Positions 39,530-49,946 of a stretch of 64,000 nt of DNA are shown here, piece by piece. The first letter of the stretch is position 1, and every line of letters starts with the position of its first letter. The DNA lies in NCBI GenBank assembly GCA_030248135.1, contig JASANC010005536.1, forward strand, positions 35,870 through 99,869, read 5' to 3'. Below the pieces are notes generated by a model. That model ran no database searches and was not told the DNA's origin. It worked only from the letters and a program-made list of their open reading frames with translations. The position numbers were made by a program, and so were the translations under genes. The stretch comes from Theristus sp. LFF4_11 (lineage: Eukaryota; Nematoda; Chromadorea; Monhysterida; Xyalidae).

Positions 39530-40114
39530 ATGTACCTGTGTGCGGTGTTGCTGTTGGTGTTGACGAGTGAGGCGGCGTCCGCAGACAGCTGCACCCAGCA
39601 GACGGAGGCGAGTGTGCACGCGTGTCTGCAGCCGATGCTCGACTACGCCAATCAGCTGCAGAACGACGTGAGCGCGCAGTTCACGTTGCGTGGCAACGAC
39701 GTGTTCGAGCAGCTGTGCGCGCTCTACGACGCGTTCATGGAGTGCACGAGTGGCGTGCGCTGTCGCAGCATGTCCATCGAGGCGATCGACGCCAGCTACG
39801 GCTACATGTGCCGCGACGGACGGCACGAGTTCCAGCAGTACGTCGAGTGCTTCGCGGAGGTCGAGGCGCACGCAGACTACATGCAATGCAAGGCACACGC
39901 CACCGCAGACATCGGCCGACTCGGCGTCACCAAGGACAACGTGAACACGTACCTCGACCAACTGTGCTCCATCATGACCAAGTACCTCGGGTGCAGTCAC
40001 GCGTTGATCGTCGACAACTGCGGCCAGCAGGCATGGCAGCTCGTGCGCAGGGTCACCGAGGACAGTCTCCGGGTGACGATGCCGCAGTGCAACCTGGCGC
40101 CCGTGTTCGCCTGA
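39530..40114 (+). CDS. secreted 12-cysteine protein, DUF19/CPG4-like
   Basis: Single-exon ORF of 194 aa. It starts with a clean signal peptide (MYLCAVLLLVLTSEAASA), which is why I start at 39530 and not at the in-frame ATGs 39386 or 39443. The mature part has 12 cysteines spaced as CxnC...FEQLCALYDAFMEC...CRS...YMCRD...VECFAEV...MQC...LCSIMTKYLGC...NCG...PQC. This fits the nematode-rich DUF19 or chondroitin-proteoglycan-4 domain families of small extracellular proteins, whose functions are largely unknown. The match is from cysteine spacing and general look, not a search. The coding part is notably GC-rich compared with its flanks. Confidence 0.65.
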   Translation: MYLCAVLLLVLTSEAASADSCTQQTEASVHACLQPMLDYANQLQNDVSAQFTLRGNDVFEQLCALYDAFMECTSGVRCRSMSIEAIDASYGYMCRDGRHEFQQYVECFAEVEAHADYMQCKAHATADIGRLGVTKDNVNTYLDQLCSIMTKYLGCSHALIVDNCGQQAWQLVRRVTEDSLRVTMPQCNLAPVFA

Positions 40115-41669
40115 CACACGAGCACTCGCATTCCAAAGAAACCTGTCCGAACAACATCACCTGATACACTACACTCACACTGTGTTCCAAGCAATTATTG
40201 TGATTAGCATCCTCCCGTTAAATGGCTGGCACCGCACGGGTATACATCGTATCGTGTCAGCTCAGCTCTGCGTTCGTTTTTCTTTCGTTTTCTAAGTTTC
40301 CTCTTTCATTCCGTCTGTTCTACCTATATTGGTTTGCAATCAAACAAAACAACACTCGAGTAATTGAGTTTTTGCAGTACAAGTCTCGTTTAAAAACGAC
40401 CCTCAATTCGAAAAAACCTTGTCTACCAAGATTATCATTTTTATTTACCACTATGACACAAATTTAGATAATCCATGTAAAGAAAAATTCTATGGTGTTA
40501 ATGACGCATTCTGTGACAATGGATGATTTTTGAAACTGAAATGTGCACAAGAAAAATAGAAAATATGATCAGTGTCTCATGCCCCCAAAAATCTCAAACA
40601 GCACTCCAAGATGGCAAACATCAGAAACGAAATCTTTTGTCAGTCCCTCACGGTCCGTCTCAAACAACACGAATCATCAAAAGATAAAAATTACTGCTGG
40701 GCTGGCAAACACACACAGACACACATATGCACTGCCATACACACTTTGCATACAGTGTCAGCATGGCCAGTGCTTGTACAACGATCTAACCCTTTGTACC
40801 TTTGCACGTGATGAAGAAACGCACAGTGTTACATGTCGACAACAACGGTGAACCGTCCATAACTAACCGAAAATCGCTTCAATGTGAAATGCGTTCGCAG
40901 ATGCAATGCAACTTGCAATATGACACAGCAACATAAGCATGAAGCAATAATGTGACGTGGGGTCAAAGTACGAAAAGAGATAAGCTGACATTAAAAATCA
41001 TGGCATGGAACATAAAAATACGACAGATAATGAATAGGTGTAGGCGTAACAGCGGTATGTGTGTGCTATAATGTATGTACAAATGTCTGTTGCCCTTGTC
41101 ACCGACACAGTGAGCGCAATGCAGTTTGCCAGTTCCATTAGGTTCCAACGTCAGTCACTTTTTATCATCAAACTTCAATCAATCCTAACAGTCACATAGG
41201 TATGCCCTCAGCAAGCGCCACTGCATTTCGGTAACAGCAATAAAAGTGTCAGATAACAGCAGAACAAAAGTTTGCTTACACAGTCATTATTGAATAGTTC
41301 ATTGTTTAAAAAACAGTAACAGTAAAACGTTAGATAAAGACAAAACTTTACTTTCAAACAAAACCTACGCAATAATTCCACGGTTTGACTTGGTTGTTAA
41401 AAACTTTCTGAATGATTGATAGATGCAGGAAAGTAGAAAACAACTACCAAGAAATGATCAACGACAAATAATATGAAGCGCTCTGCACCCAAACGCTGTA
41501 CGATCGCCAAATTGTGCATGCCAATGATAATAGTGGATCATCAAGCAACACTGTGTGTGACCGATTGCAGACTTGCCTCGCAGACACCTTTGTGCAAAAC
41601 CGTTGGTCAAGTTGGTGAACGCAGTTGTGAATGCAATTGGTGCACACACAGTGACAGCATTGATGCAAA
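40115..41669. other. spacer between two convergent genes
   Basis: Between the DUF19-like gene (plus) and the antizyme gene (minus). AT-rich, with 3' UTRs of both genes presumably inside. No coding exon, RNA gene or repeat recognised. Confidence 0.45.
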
Positions 41670-42529
41670 TTACTGAATGTGATAAACGAGCAATTGGTGT
41701 GTGTTGTCGGCATTGCCGTTTGCGGGTGCCACCAATTGAAATCCCAAGTACATGAACGCACGCACGATCGCAGCGAAGTCGGCCCGCGAACGGAGCACAC
41801 TGACGTGCACTGCGCTGCACGCGAAGCACTCCTCGGCACACTCGAGCAGGCGCACGAACCTGAAACAAGCACACGTTGCTGCTGTGTCAACGCTCACGAG
41901 CACCATTACCACCACCGACCCCTCCTTTGATCCGCGAGCCCAGTTCTGCTGGTCGACATCGACGAGCATGCTGAGCGCGTGTTCGGCGTCGCCCGCGTTG
42001 CTCTGACGCCGCAGCAGCGCACGCCACGTCGATTGCACGCCGTCCGCGAGCACGAACGAAAAATCAACGCAGCCGTCGCGTTGCTCCGTGCCGCTCGGGC
42101 CAACATTCTCCTTGTGGTGAGCGCACGCGGGCGCGTTCACTGGCGAAATCTGCAATCACACCACACTCTGTAACAATGCCATCGAAAACACCGTCAGTTA
42201 TCAAAGACGCGCTCAGAACGCTCAACGGCAACGCACGATTTGCGCATGTTGACTCAGCAGTTTGTCGTTGATCGCTTGTTGGTAGTTGTTCTGTCGGTTG
42301 TTGTCTTGTTTGTTGACTGTTGTTGTGGTTGAATTGAATGGCTGTTGTTGTTGTTGATTAACTGACACAGGGGGCACTTTTGAAGCCCCCACACCGCTGC
42401 CCTCTGTGCAGATGACATTTGCAACAGATGATTTGATGACGGCGTGGGGAACATCAGGAGCACCACGTGGCGCCCCCGCCCGTGCGCATGCAGTGATGCG
42501 CCAGCTGCATCGCCGTCATACCACGGGCC
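41670..42529 (-). CDS. ornithine decarboxylase antizyme, requires +1 ribosomal frameshift
   Basis: Three exons seen: about 42529-42237, 42149-41920, 41859-41670. ORF1 (MTAMQLAHHC... from 42519, or from an upstream exon) ends GATWCS at a UGA stop at 42456-42454. Skipping the U continues as DVPHAVIKSSV, just as the vertebrate OAZ1 protein passes from WCS to DAPH. ORF2 is then open through two introns with matching phases (0, then 2) to a stop at 41670. The conserved C-terminal domain is present: ARGSKEGFVRLLECAEECF, VHVSVLRSRADFAAIVRAF, MYLGFQLVAP, LLVYHI. Antizyme binds ODC, sends it to the proteasome and blocks polyamine uptake. A Gln/Asn-rich insert (about 42380-42290) is unusual. The acceptor at 42530 suggests one or more upstream exons that I could not identify. 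Confidence 0.9.
42454..42465 (-). promoter_or_regulatory. +1 programmed frameshift site of antizyme
   Basis: Minus-strand sequence TGG TGC TCC TGA TG. The TCC codon followed by a TGA stop is the classic antizyme slippery context, in which polyamines stimulate reading of GAT after TCC. Frame 0 stops here; the +1 frame continues 73 codons to the next splice donor. Any downstream pseudoknot was not assessed. Confidence 0.92.
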
Positions 42530-43041
42530 CTGCACGAGAACATCACATGCGTCCTTGCACATTATTTGACAGCAGACAACAAAAACAAAGCGGCAAGCGC
42601 ACCGCACAACGAACCGTATAGAATGACGACTACTACCATCGTCATCGGTGGTTAATGCCATCGTTTACGCCAGGACAGCAATAGGCCGCGCTCAGGCACC
42701 ACGTGAATCGATATTGCAACAAAGTCACCTGTTACTTGCTATGCCTGAAAACGTTGTCCGTGTCCGACTCTGATGACAAATACATGTGCACGGACGAATT
42801 TGATAACAGATAAAGGAACAATTAATTTTTCAACGAAAACAAACAATACAATTTCTCCGACTTCATTGAAACCAAACTGAAACAAACAAAACAGACTGTA
42901 AACTGTAAATGTAGGCAAAGCGAAAAATGCTCCATCAAAACTGCACTTTTTAGAAAACTCGTTTAAGAATATTCGGATCGGTTTTTAGATTTCGGGATCA
43001 GTTTAGTTTCGGCTGCGTCCGATAGCGTCCGTCCGACACCT
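42530..43041. other. upstream flank of antizyme
   Basis: Should contain the promoter and the missing 5' exon(s) of antizyme. I see an open minus frame from 42661 but no convincing donor linking it to the exon at 42529. From about 42960 the sequence grades into repeat DNA. Confidence 0.4.
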
Positions 43042-44800
43042 AGGGTTGTTAAAAAAACAAAAATCGTCATTTTTGTTTTGTTTTTTTAAATTCAAAATTT
43101 TTTTTTAAAAGTTGTGCTAAATCAATCAGGGAGTTCGAAGAACCACATATGATATGCAAGCGCCTCCGGAATGACTCCCGTATGGCGGAACTTTAGAAAT
43201 TTTGTTTTGGTGACCTCAATTACCCCTTTTCCAAACCGTTACCATGCCTCTTCTAGTGTTTTGACCCCCAAAACGTCACCAATTGTCCCCAGCCCAAGTG
43301 AAAATACACATACCGGTTGAAATTCGATCAATTCTGATGTGTCGCGACGGCAGGACACGAAACGGCAACCAGACAACGTAACGCTTGCAAACGGAGCAGC
43401 TCGGACGCTCAAATTTAGATTGCGAGGCGAATCGTCACCTTATCTGCATCGGAAATGGTAAGCCAACCGCCAACCTTTGGGACGCTCAAAAACTTCATCG
43501 CAGATGTTGTTGAAGCCTGAAATCAGGCGGTAAAACGGTCCAAAACGGTCCCTAGTCTGGTTGCTGTTTAGGGTTGTTAAAAAAAACAAAAATCGTCATT
43601 TTTGTTTAAAATTTTTTTTTAAATTTCAAAAATCAAAGTTGTGCAAAATCAACCAGGGAGTTTGAAGAACCACATTTGATGTGCAATCGCCTCCCGTACA
43701 GTAGCGAAAGTGCGGGGGGGTGGGGGGGGGGGTCCACCCCCCCTCAGCCGAAAATCCTGCCCGTGCACGGGCAGATACCCGTGTACCCCCCCTCCCCCCC
43801 TTTACCTCGACACGGGTACTAGACTCCCCCCCACCCCCCTCCGCGAGAAAACACGGGATCGCACCCCCCCCCCCCTCACGGTGGTCAATCTCATCTCAAT
43901 TTTTTCCAAAAATACCGTAATTTTTGCATTTTTCTTGACGTTTGTGTCTGTCCCTGCATAGATTTTGTTGTTTCTGACCAAACAAGCAGCTTGTTTGCAC
44001 AAAATATTCTGTATTTTACAAGAATTTCTGTGTTTTTCTAAGGCAAAAATTTGGTATTACCCGTGCGATCCCGTGCACCCCCCCCCTCACGAAATTTTTC
44101 TGCCAGTGCACCCCCCTCAGGAAAATTTGCTGCCCGTGCACCCCCCCCCTCACCGAGAAGGCACCTGACCCCCCCCCCCATCTAAAAATAGGCAAACACC
44201 CCCCCCCCCTCACCCGAGGTCCCGCTTTCGCTACTGCTCCCGTATGACTCCCATATGGCGGAACTTTCCAGATTTTGTTTGGGTGACCTCATTTACCCCT
44301 TTTCCAAACCGTTACCACACCTCTTCTTGTGTTTTGACCCCCATAACGTCACTAATTGTCCCCAGCCCAAGTGAAAATACACATACCGGCTTGAAATTCG
44401 ATCAATTCTGATGATGTGTCGCGACGGCAGTACACGAAACAGCAACCAGACAACGTAACGCTTGCAAACGGAGCAGCTCAGACGCTCAAATTTAGATTGC
44501 GAGGCGAATCGTCACCTTATGTGCATCGAAAATGGTAAGCCAACCTTTGGGACGCTTAAAAACTTCATCGCAGATGTTGTTGAAGCCTGAAATCAGTCGG
44601 TAAAACGGTCCAAAACTCCAAAATGGACTGCTGACGGTTTTACGAGGTAATACAAAAAAAAAATTGTTAAACTTTCGAAAAATTGTGCCAAAATTGAGGT
44701 TTTCAGAGCATATTAGAGGAAAATTTTTCGAATTTTTTTTTAAATCGGCATTTTTGTTTTTTTAATCACTTTTTTCAAATTTTGATTTTTTTTTAATATT
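43042..44800. mobile_element. two degraded copies of the TAGGGTTGTT family
   Basis: Copy A (about 43042-43560) and copy B (about 43568-44800) both begin TAGGGTTGTTAAAAAA followed by CAAAAATCGTCATTTTTG. They share CAGGGAGTTYGAAGAACCAC, GCAAGCGCCTCC, CCCTTTTCCAAACCGT, CCAGACAACGTAACGCTTGC and GCAGATGTTGTTGAAGCCTG. Relative to the full copy at 44819-45555 they are inverted. Copy B is split by the 538-bp hAT-like element at 43699-44236; both lack one terminus. Confidence 0.75.
43699..44236. mobile_element. 538-bp hAT-like miniature element with C-tract repeats
   Basis: The 8-bp CTCCCGTA at 43691-43698 is repeated exactly at 44237-44244. The element starts CAGTAGCGAAAGTGCGGG and ends CCCGCTTTCGCTACTG, an inverted repeat of about 16 bp. 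The interior holds runs of 7-11 C and a repeated CGTGCACCCCCCCTCA motif in the right half (44070-44160). An 8-bp duplication with CAG ends fits the hAT superfamily. No transposase. It interrupts an older repeat copy. Confidence 0.85.
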
Positions 44801-44818
44801 TGAAGCACGCCCCCCACC

Positions 44819-45555
44819 TAGGGTTGTTAAACAAAAATGAAATTTTTTTTTTTTAAAAAAAAAGTGATTAAAAAAAAACAAAAATGCCGATTTTTTTTTT
44901 TTTTAAAAAAATTCGAAAAATTTTCCTCTAATATGCTCTGAAAACCTCAATTTTGGCACAATTTTTCGAAAGTTCAACAAAAATTTTCTTTGATTATACC
45001 TCGTAAAACCTTTAGCAGTCGATTTTGGACCGTTTTACCGACTGATTTTAGGCTTCGACAACATCTGCGATGAAGTTTTTGAGCGTCCCAAAACTTAGCC
45101 TACCATTTCCGATGCAGATAAGGTGACGATTAGCCTCGCAGAGCGTCCGATTGTGCTCGCTGCACCGTTTGCAAGCGCTACGTTGTCTGGTTGCTGCTTC
45201 GTGTCGTGTCGTCGCGAAACCATCAGAAGAATTGATCGAATTTCAAGGCGGTATGTTTGTCTTCACTTCAGCATTAGCTTAGCTGGGCACAATTAGTGAC
45301 GTTTTGGAGGTCAAAACACAAGAAGAGGCATGGTGACGGTTTGGAAAAGGGGTAATTGAGGTCACCAAAACAAAATCTGCAAAGTTCCGCCATACGGGTG
45401 TCATTCGGGAGGCGCTTGCATATCACATGTGGTTCTTCGGACTCCCTGATTGATTTGGCACAACTTTGATTTTTGAATTTTTTTTTTAAAAAAAAAAAAT
45501 TTTTTTTTAAAAAAAAAAACAAAAATGACGATTTTTGTTTTTTTTAACAACCCTA
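44819..45555. mobile_element. full-length TAGGGTTGTT element (hAT-like, 737 bp)
   Basis: Starts TAGGGTTGTTAAAC and ends TTTTTAACAACCCTA. The 8-bp CCCCCACC lies at 44811-44818 and again at 45556-45563. It has inserted into the dispersed repeat that is intact at 28557-28795, which gives an independent empty-site comparison. Both ends are long A/T runs; the middle is unique sequence shared with the other copies. The minus-strand ORF ESEEPHVICKRLPNDTR is partly conserved between copies but resembles nothing I know. Confidence 0.8.
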
Positions 45556-45770
45556 CCCCCACCGATTCCGGAAACCCGAAGGTACCAAACTCCGGTGGGA
45601 TTGGGGAACGGACGGCTCACCATCCCGTGGAACCAATACCCTCGCCACGTGAGGGGGACAGCCTCTAAGCCCCGCTCTGTCCTGGGGGCACCAGTGATCC
45701 AAGCCCGATTTCGGTTTCGGTGGCCTGCGGTCGCTATATCCCCGCAGGGCAGCGAATCCAAAAGCTTTAG
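45556..45770 (-). repeat. dispersed repeat, copy 2
   Basis: Reverse-complement match to 28557-28795 over about 210 bp (GTTTGGTACCTTCGGGT, GGTTCCACGGGATGGTGAGC and GGCTGTCCCCCTCACGTGGC on the minus strand). Its outer end, GCACGCCCCCCACC, is on the other side of the TAGGGTTGTT element at about 44803-44818, so that element split this copy. Confidence 0.72.
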
Positions 45771-45776
45771 TTGAAA

Positions 45777-46215
45777 ATAGGGTTGTTAAAAAAAAAACAA
45801 AAATCGTCATTTTTGTTTTTGTTTTTTTAATTTTTTTTTTAATTTCAAAAATCAAAGTTGTGCTAAATCAATCAGGGAGTCCGAAGAACCACATATGATA
45901 TGCAAGCGCCTCCCGAATGACTCCCATATGACGGAACTTTGCAGATTTTGTTTTGGTGACCTCAATTACCCCTTTTCCAAACCGTCACCATGCCTCTTCT
46001 TGTGTTTTGACCTCCAAAACGTCACTAATTGTCCCCAGCTAAACTAATGCTGAAGTGAAGACAAACATACCGCCTTGAAATTCGATCAATTCTTCTGATG
46101 GTGTTGCGACGACACGACACGAAGCAGCAAGCAACCAGACAACGTAGCGCTTGCAAACGGAGCAGCGAGCACAATCGGACGCTCTGCGAGGCGAATCGTC
46201 ACCTTATCTGCATCG
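45777..46215 (+). mobile_element. partial copy of the TAGGGTTGTT family
   Basis: Begins TAGGGTTGTTAAAAAAAAAA and runs colinearly with the family through CCAAAACGTCACTAATTGTC, GAAATTCGATCAATTCTTCT and CTTATCTGCATCGGAA, then stops near 46215. The right end is missing. Confidence 0.72.
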
Positions 46216-46513
46216 GAATATCATGCGGATGCGCGAGCGAGCGTCAGCGAGCGGACAGCGCATCACGCATAATATGAGCCGTTTTCCCCTCGCGCGCGTT
46301 TTTCAAACTTTCTCGCTGCCCTGCAGCGAGCATAGTATAAGCCACAAACTTGGTTCTGTGCACACGAAACGAACACCCAAAGTTGTGCTTGGAGCCGCGA
46401 AAAAATTTTCATCGGACGATTTTTCATACGCTCTAGACACGAAAAACCTATTCTGAAAATCGTGTTACTTCTTTCCCTTTGTATTTTTTTTTTTCTGGTA
46501 TGTAATCAACATG

Positions 46514-47030
46514 TGTGCGCCCTTTCAATTTTTACCTGCGACACTTTCACAGTCGAACAAAAATGTTTCCTGGGGTAATTCCATCCGGAGATTTTGAAAA
46601 TTGGGTTAATTTTTTACCCAGACCCTGTTTTTGGGTAAAAATTGGGCATTTTTAAAAGTTCGCAGGGTTTTCACCTGGTTTTAGGTGTGCGCCCTTTCAA
46701 TTTTTACCTGCGACACTTTCACAGTCGAACAAAAATGTTTCCTGGGGTAATTCCATCCGGAGATTTTGAAAATTGAGTTAATTTTTTACCCAGACCTTGT
46801 TTTGGGTAAAAAATTGGGCATTTTTAAAAGATCGCAGGGTTTTCACCTGGTTTTAAGTGTGCGCCCTTTCAATTTTTACCTGCGACACTTTCACAGTCCA
46901 ACAAAAATGTTTCCTGGGGTAATTTCATCCGTAGATTGTGAAATTTTTTTTTGCCAGGGCATTTTTTTGTCAAAATTGTGCATTTTTTACAGTTCGTAGC
47001 ATTTTGACTGGGTATCAGCTTTTCACTCTT
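46514..47030 (+). repeat. tandem repeat, three copies of 172 bp
   Basis: Copies start at 46514, 46686 and 46858, all beginning TGTGCGCCCTTTCAATTTTT, followed by CCTGCGACACTTTCACAGTC, GTTTCCTGGGGTAATT and TTTTTACCCAGACC. The first two are almost identical; the third decays from about 46940. No coding role. Confidence 0.9.
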
Positions 47031-47081
47031 ACAAATTTTGTCTGAGCTACGAAAAATAATAGGAAAAAGGTCCAGTCCGTA

Positions 47082-48865
47082 GGAATTCAATGCGCTGATC
47101 ACGGATTTTGGGTTAGTTTTCTTATGTGAGCAACTTTAGATGCTGAATCGTGACGATTTCGGGCGAATCGGCCGTGGAAATTGGCGAAATCGGTCTAGAA
47201 ACGAAAAACAAGAAAATGGTGTTTTCCAGGGTAATTCAATGCGCTGATCACGGATTTTGGGTTAGTTTTCTTACGTGAGCAACTTTAGATGCTGAATCGT
47301 GACGATTTCGGGCGAATCGGCCGTGGAAATTGGCGAAATCGGTCTAGAAACGAAAAACAAGAAAATGGTGTTTTCCAGGGTAATTCAATGCGCTGATCAC
47401 GGATTTTGGGTTAGTTTTCTTACGTGAGCAACTTTAGATGCTGAATCGTGACGATTTCGGGCGAATCGGCCGTGGAAATTGGCGAAATCGGTCTAGAAAC
47501 GAAAAACAAGAATAGGGTGTTTTCCAGGGTAATTCAATGCGCTGATCACGGATTTTGGGTTAGTTTTCTTACGTGAGCAACTTTAGATGCTGAATCGTGA
47601 CGATTTCGGGCGAATCGGCCGTGTAAATTGGCGAAATCGGTCTAGAAACGAAAAACAAGAAAATTGTGTTTTCCAGGGTAATTCAATGCGCTGATCACGA
47701 ATTTTGGGTTAGTTTTCTTACGTGAGCAACTTTAGGTGCTGAATCGTGACGATTTCGGGCGAATCGGGCGTGGAAATTGGCGAAATCGGTCTAGAAACGA
47801 AAAACAAGAAAAGGGTGTTTTCCAGGGTAATTCAATGCGCTGATCACGGATTTTGGGTTAGTTTTGTTACGCGAACAACTTTAGATGCTGAATCGTGACG
47901 ATTTCGGGCGAATCGGCCGTGGAAATTGGCGAAATCGGTCTAGAAACTAAAAACAAGAAAATGGTGTTTTCCACGGTAATTCAATGCGCTTATCACGGAT
48001 TTTGGGTTAGTTTTCTTACGTGAGCAACTTTAGATGCTGAATCGTGACGATTTCGGGCGAATCGGCCGTGGAAACGGGCGAAATCGGTCTAGAAACGAAA
48101 AACAAGAAAAGGGTGTTTTCCAGGGTAATTCAATGCGCTGATCACGGATTTTGGGTTAGTTTTCTTACGTGAGCAACTTTAGATGCTGAATCGTGACGAT
48201 TTCGGGCGAATCGGCCGTGGAAATTGGCGAAAACGGTCTAGAAACGAAAAACAGGAAAATGGTGTTTTCCAGGGTAATTCAATGCGCTGATCACGGATTT
48301 TGAGTTAGTTTTTTTATGTGAGCAACTCTAGATACTGAATCGTGACGATTTCGGGCGAATCGGCCGTGGAAATTGGCGAAATCGGTCCAGAAATGAAAAA
48401 CAAAAAAAACGGTGTTTTCCATGGTAATTCAATGCGCTGATCACGGATTCTGGGTTAGTTTTCTTATGTGAGCAATTCTAGGTACTGAATCGGTACGATT
48501 TCGGGCGAATCGGCCGTGGAAATTGGCGAAATCGGTCCAAAAATGAAAAACAAGAAAACTGTGTTTTCAAGGGTAATTCAATGCGCTGATAACAGATTTT
48601 GGGTTAGTTTTCTTACGTGAGCAACTTTAGATACCGAATCGTGACGATTTCGGGCGAATCGGCCGTGGAATTTAGTGAAACCGGTCCAGAAATGAAAAAC
48701 AAGAAAACTGTGTTTTCCAGGTTATTCAATGCGCCGATCACGGCTTTTGGATCAGTTTTCTTATGTGAGCAATTCTAGGTACTGAATCGTGACGATTTTG
48801 GGGAATTGGCCGTAGAAATAGCATGGGCGAAATTGGCCTAAAAACGAAAAATGAAAAAACCTGAG
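47082..48865 (+). repeat. 149-bp satellite array, about 12 copies
   Basis: The unit begins GTAATTCAATGCGCTGATCA and ends GGTGTTTTCCAGG. Copies start at 47082, 47231, 47380, 47529, 47678, 47827 and so on at an exact 149-bp step for the first eight or nine copies. They are nearly identical in the middle; the last three (from about 48420) are diverged with small length changes. Each unit contains two GATTTCGGGCGAATCGG / GGCGAAATCGGTCT half-motifs related to each other. Confidence 0.95.
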
Positions 48866-48943
48866 TTGTCCGGGGTTTAGAAGAATGTGTGACCAACGTA
48901 TTGTGATTTTGGTCCGACCTTCGCGGCTTATGTAAAAGTCAGA

Positions 48944-49923
48944 ATATTATCTAAAAATGCGGGAGACGCATATAAAAGGAGGAATATGACCTTGTGTAAG
49001 CAGTGAAAGACTTGGCTCGACAACGCTTTTCAAGTCTCTGATGTGGTACACACGGATACAAGTACATAAGAGTCATATTTTTGCGCCGTTTATTCTTTAT
49101 TTCGGTTGCAAGTGGCAACCCTCGTACATTATAGACAAATGACACTTTCACATTTGTTTTTTTTCTAGCATTTAGCGACCACTAAAACCACTAAAATAAC
49201 GATCAGACTTTAGATCGCTGACACTGGTTTGCACAAAGTGTATCGCAGAGGCGTTGGGACACGCAAGGTCTCCTTCTGTGGCAATGACTCACCGGTTTAT
49301 CCTCTCACAAGAGTTTGGTAAAAAGGGTGAAAATCAACGGAAGACAACACTTTTTGCACTGGTGCTGCTGTATGCACAGCGGTGCGTACGTTAGCAACAA
49401 CAACAATTGTCACCCTCGTGGCCTGGTGGTAGTGCGTTAGACTACAGTCTGTGCGCTCGGGGGATCGAGCCCCGCCGAGGGGTATGTAGGCACTTAATGA
49501 CAGAGAAAACTCGATGGGCGCCCTACTCAATGGCGTTCTGTACGCTTCTCTGGGTTAGCCCTGGCTAAAAACATCGCCTAAAAATCCCAACAAAACAACA
49601 ACAACAACAACAACGATAAAGCTACATGCAGCAATATTTTGCAATTTCTGATGTTTCTGTTTTTGCACAGAATTTACAGAATTTCGCACATGGTGTGATT
49701 TTAGACTAAACTGAAGAGGACAATTGAAAAATAACTTCAACGTTTTTCGCTTTTCAGCAAGCTTTTAAACAACAAACGCGGCGCAAAAATATAACTCTTA
49801 TGTACTTGTATCCGTGTGTACCACATCAGAGACTTGAAAAGCGTTGTCGAGCCAAGTCTTTCACTGCTTACACAAGGTCATATTCCTCCTTTTATATGCG
49901 TCTCCCGCATTTTTAGATAATAT
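48944..49923. mobile_element. 980-bp element with 145-bp terminal inverted repeats
   Basis: Left end 48944-49088 and right end 49779-49923 are reverse complements over 145 bp with one mismatch seen (AGAGTCATA against AGAGTTATA). They begin ATATTATCTAAAAATGCGGG and end inside at TTTTTGCGCCG. The 690-bp middle has no transposase and holds SINE copy 2. A TA target duplication is possible if the element starts at TTATCTAAA; flanks show no longer duplication. Confidence 0.9.
49413..49614 (+). mobile_element. tRNA-derived SINE, copy 2
   Basis: Colinear with 12845-13029: GTGGCCTGGTGGTAGTGCG, CAGTCTGTGCGCTCGGGGGA, TCGAGCCCCGCCGAGG, AAAACTCGATGGGCGCCCTA, TTCTCTGGGTTAGCCCTGGC, then a longer (AAC)n tail. 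It sits between the inverted repeats of the 980-bp element. Confidence 0.87.
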
Positions 49924-49946
49924 GCGATTATGGCGCAGTCAGACAA

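Noticed and set aside
39509..40117. Long minus-strand ORF (202 codons) opposite the DUF19-like gene
   Set aside because: GC-rich codon third positions of the plus-strand gene open the opposite frame; the plus strand has a signal peptide and ordered cysteines, the minus frame has neither.
41679..42173. Plus-strand ORFs over the antizyme gene
   Set aside because: They are mirror readings of the minus-strand antizyme exons and show no motif of their own.
45274..45522. Conserved small ORF (ESEEPH...CFGD) in copies of the TAGGGTTGTT family as a gene
   Set aside because: The similarity between copies follows the DNA repeat itself; there is no start context or known domain, and other copies are broken.
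47082..48865. Regularly spaced repeats considered as a CRISPR array
   Set aside because: The whole 149-bp unit repeats with no unique spacers, and the genome is eukaryotic. It is a satellite.
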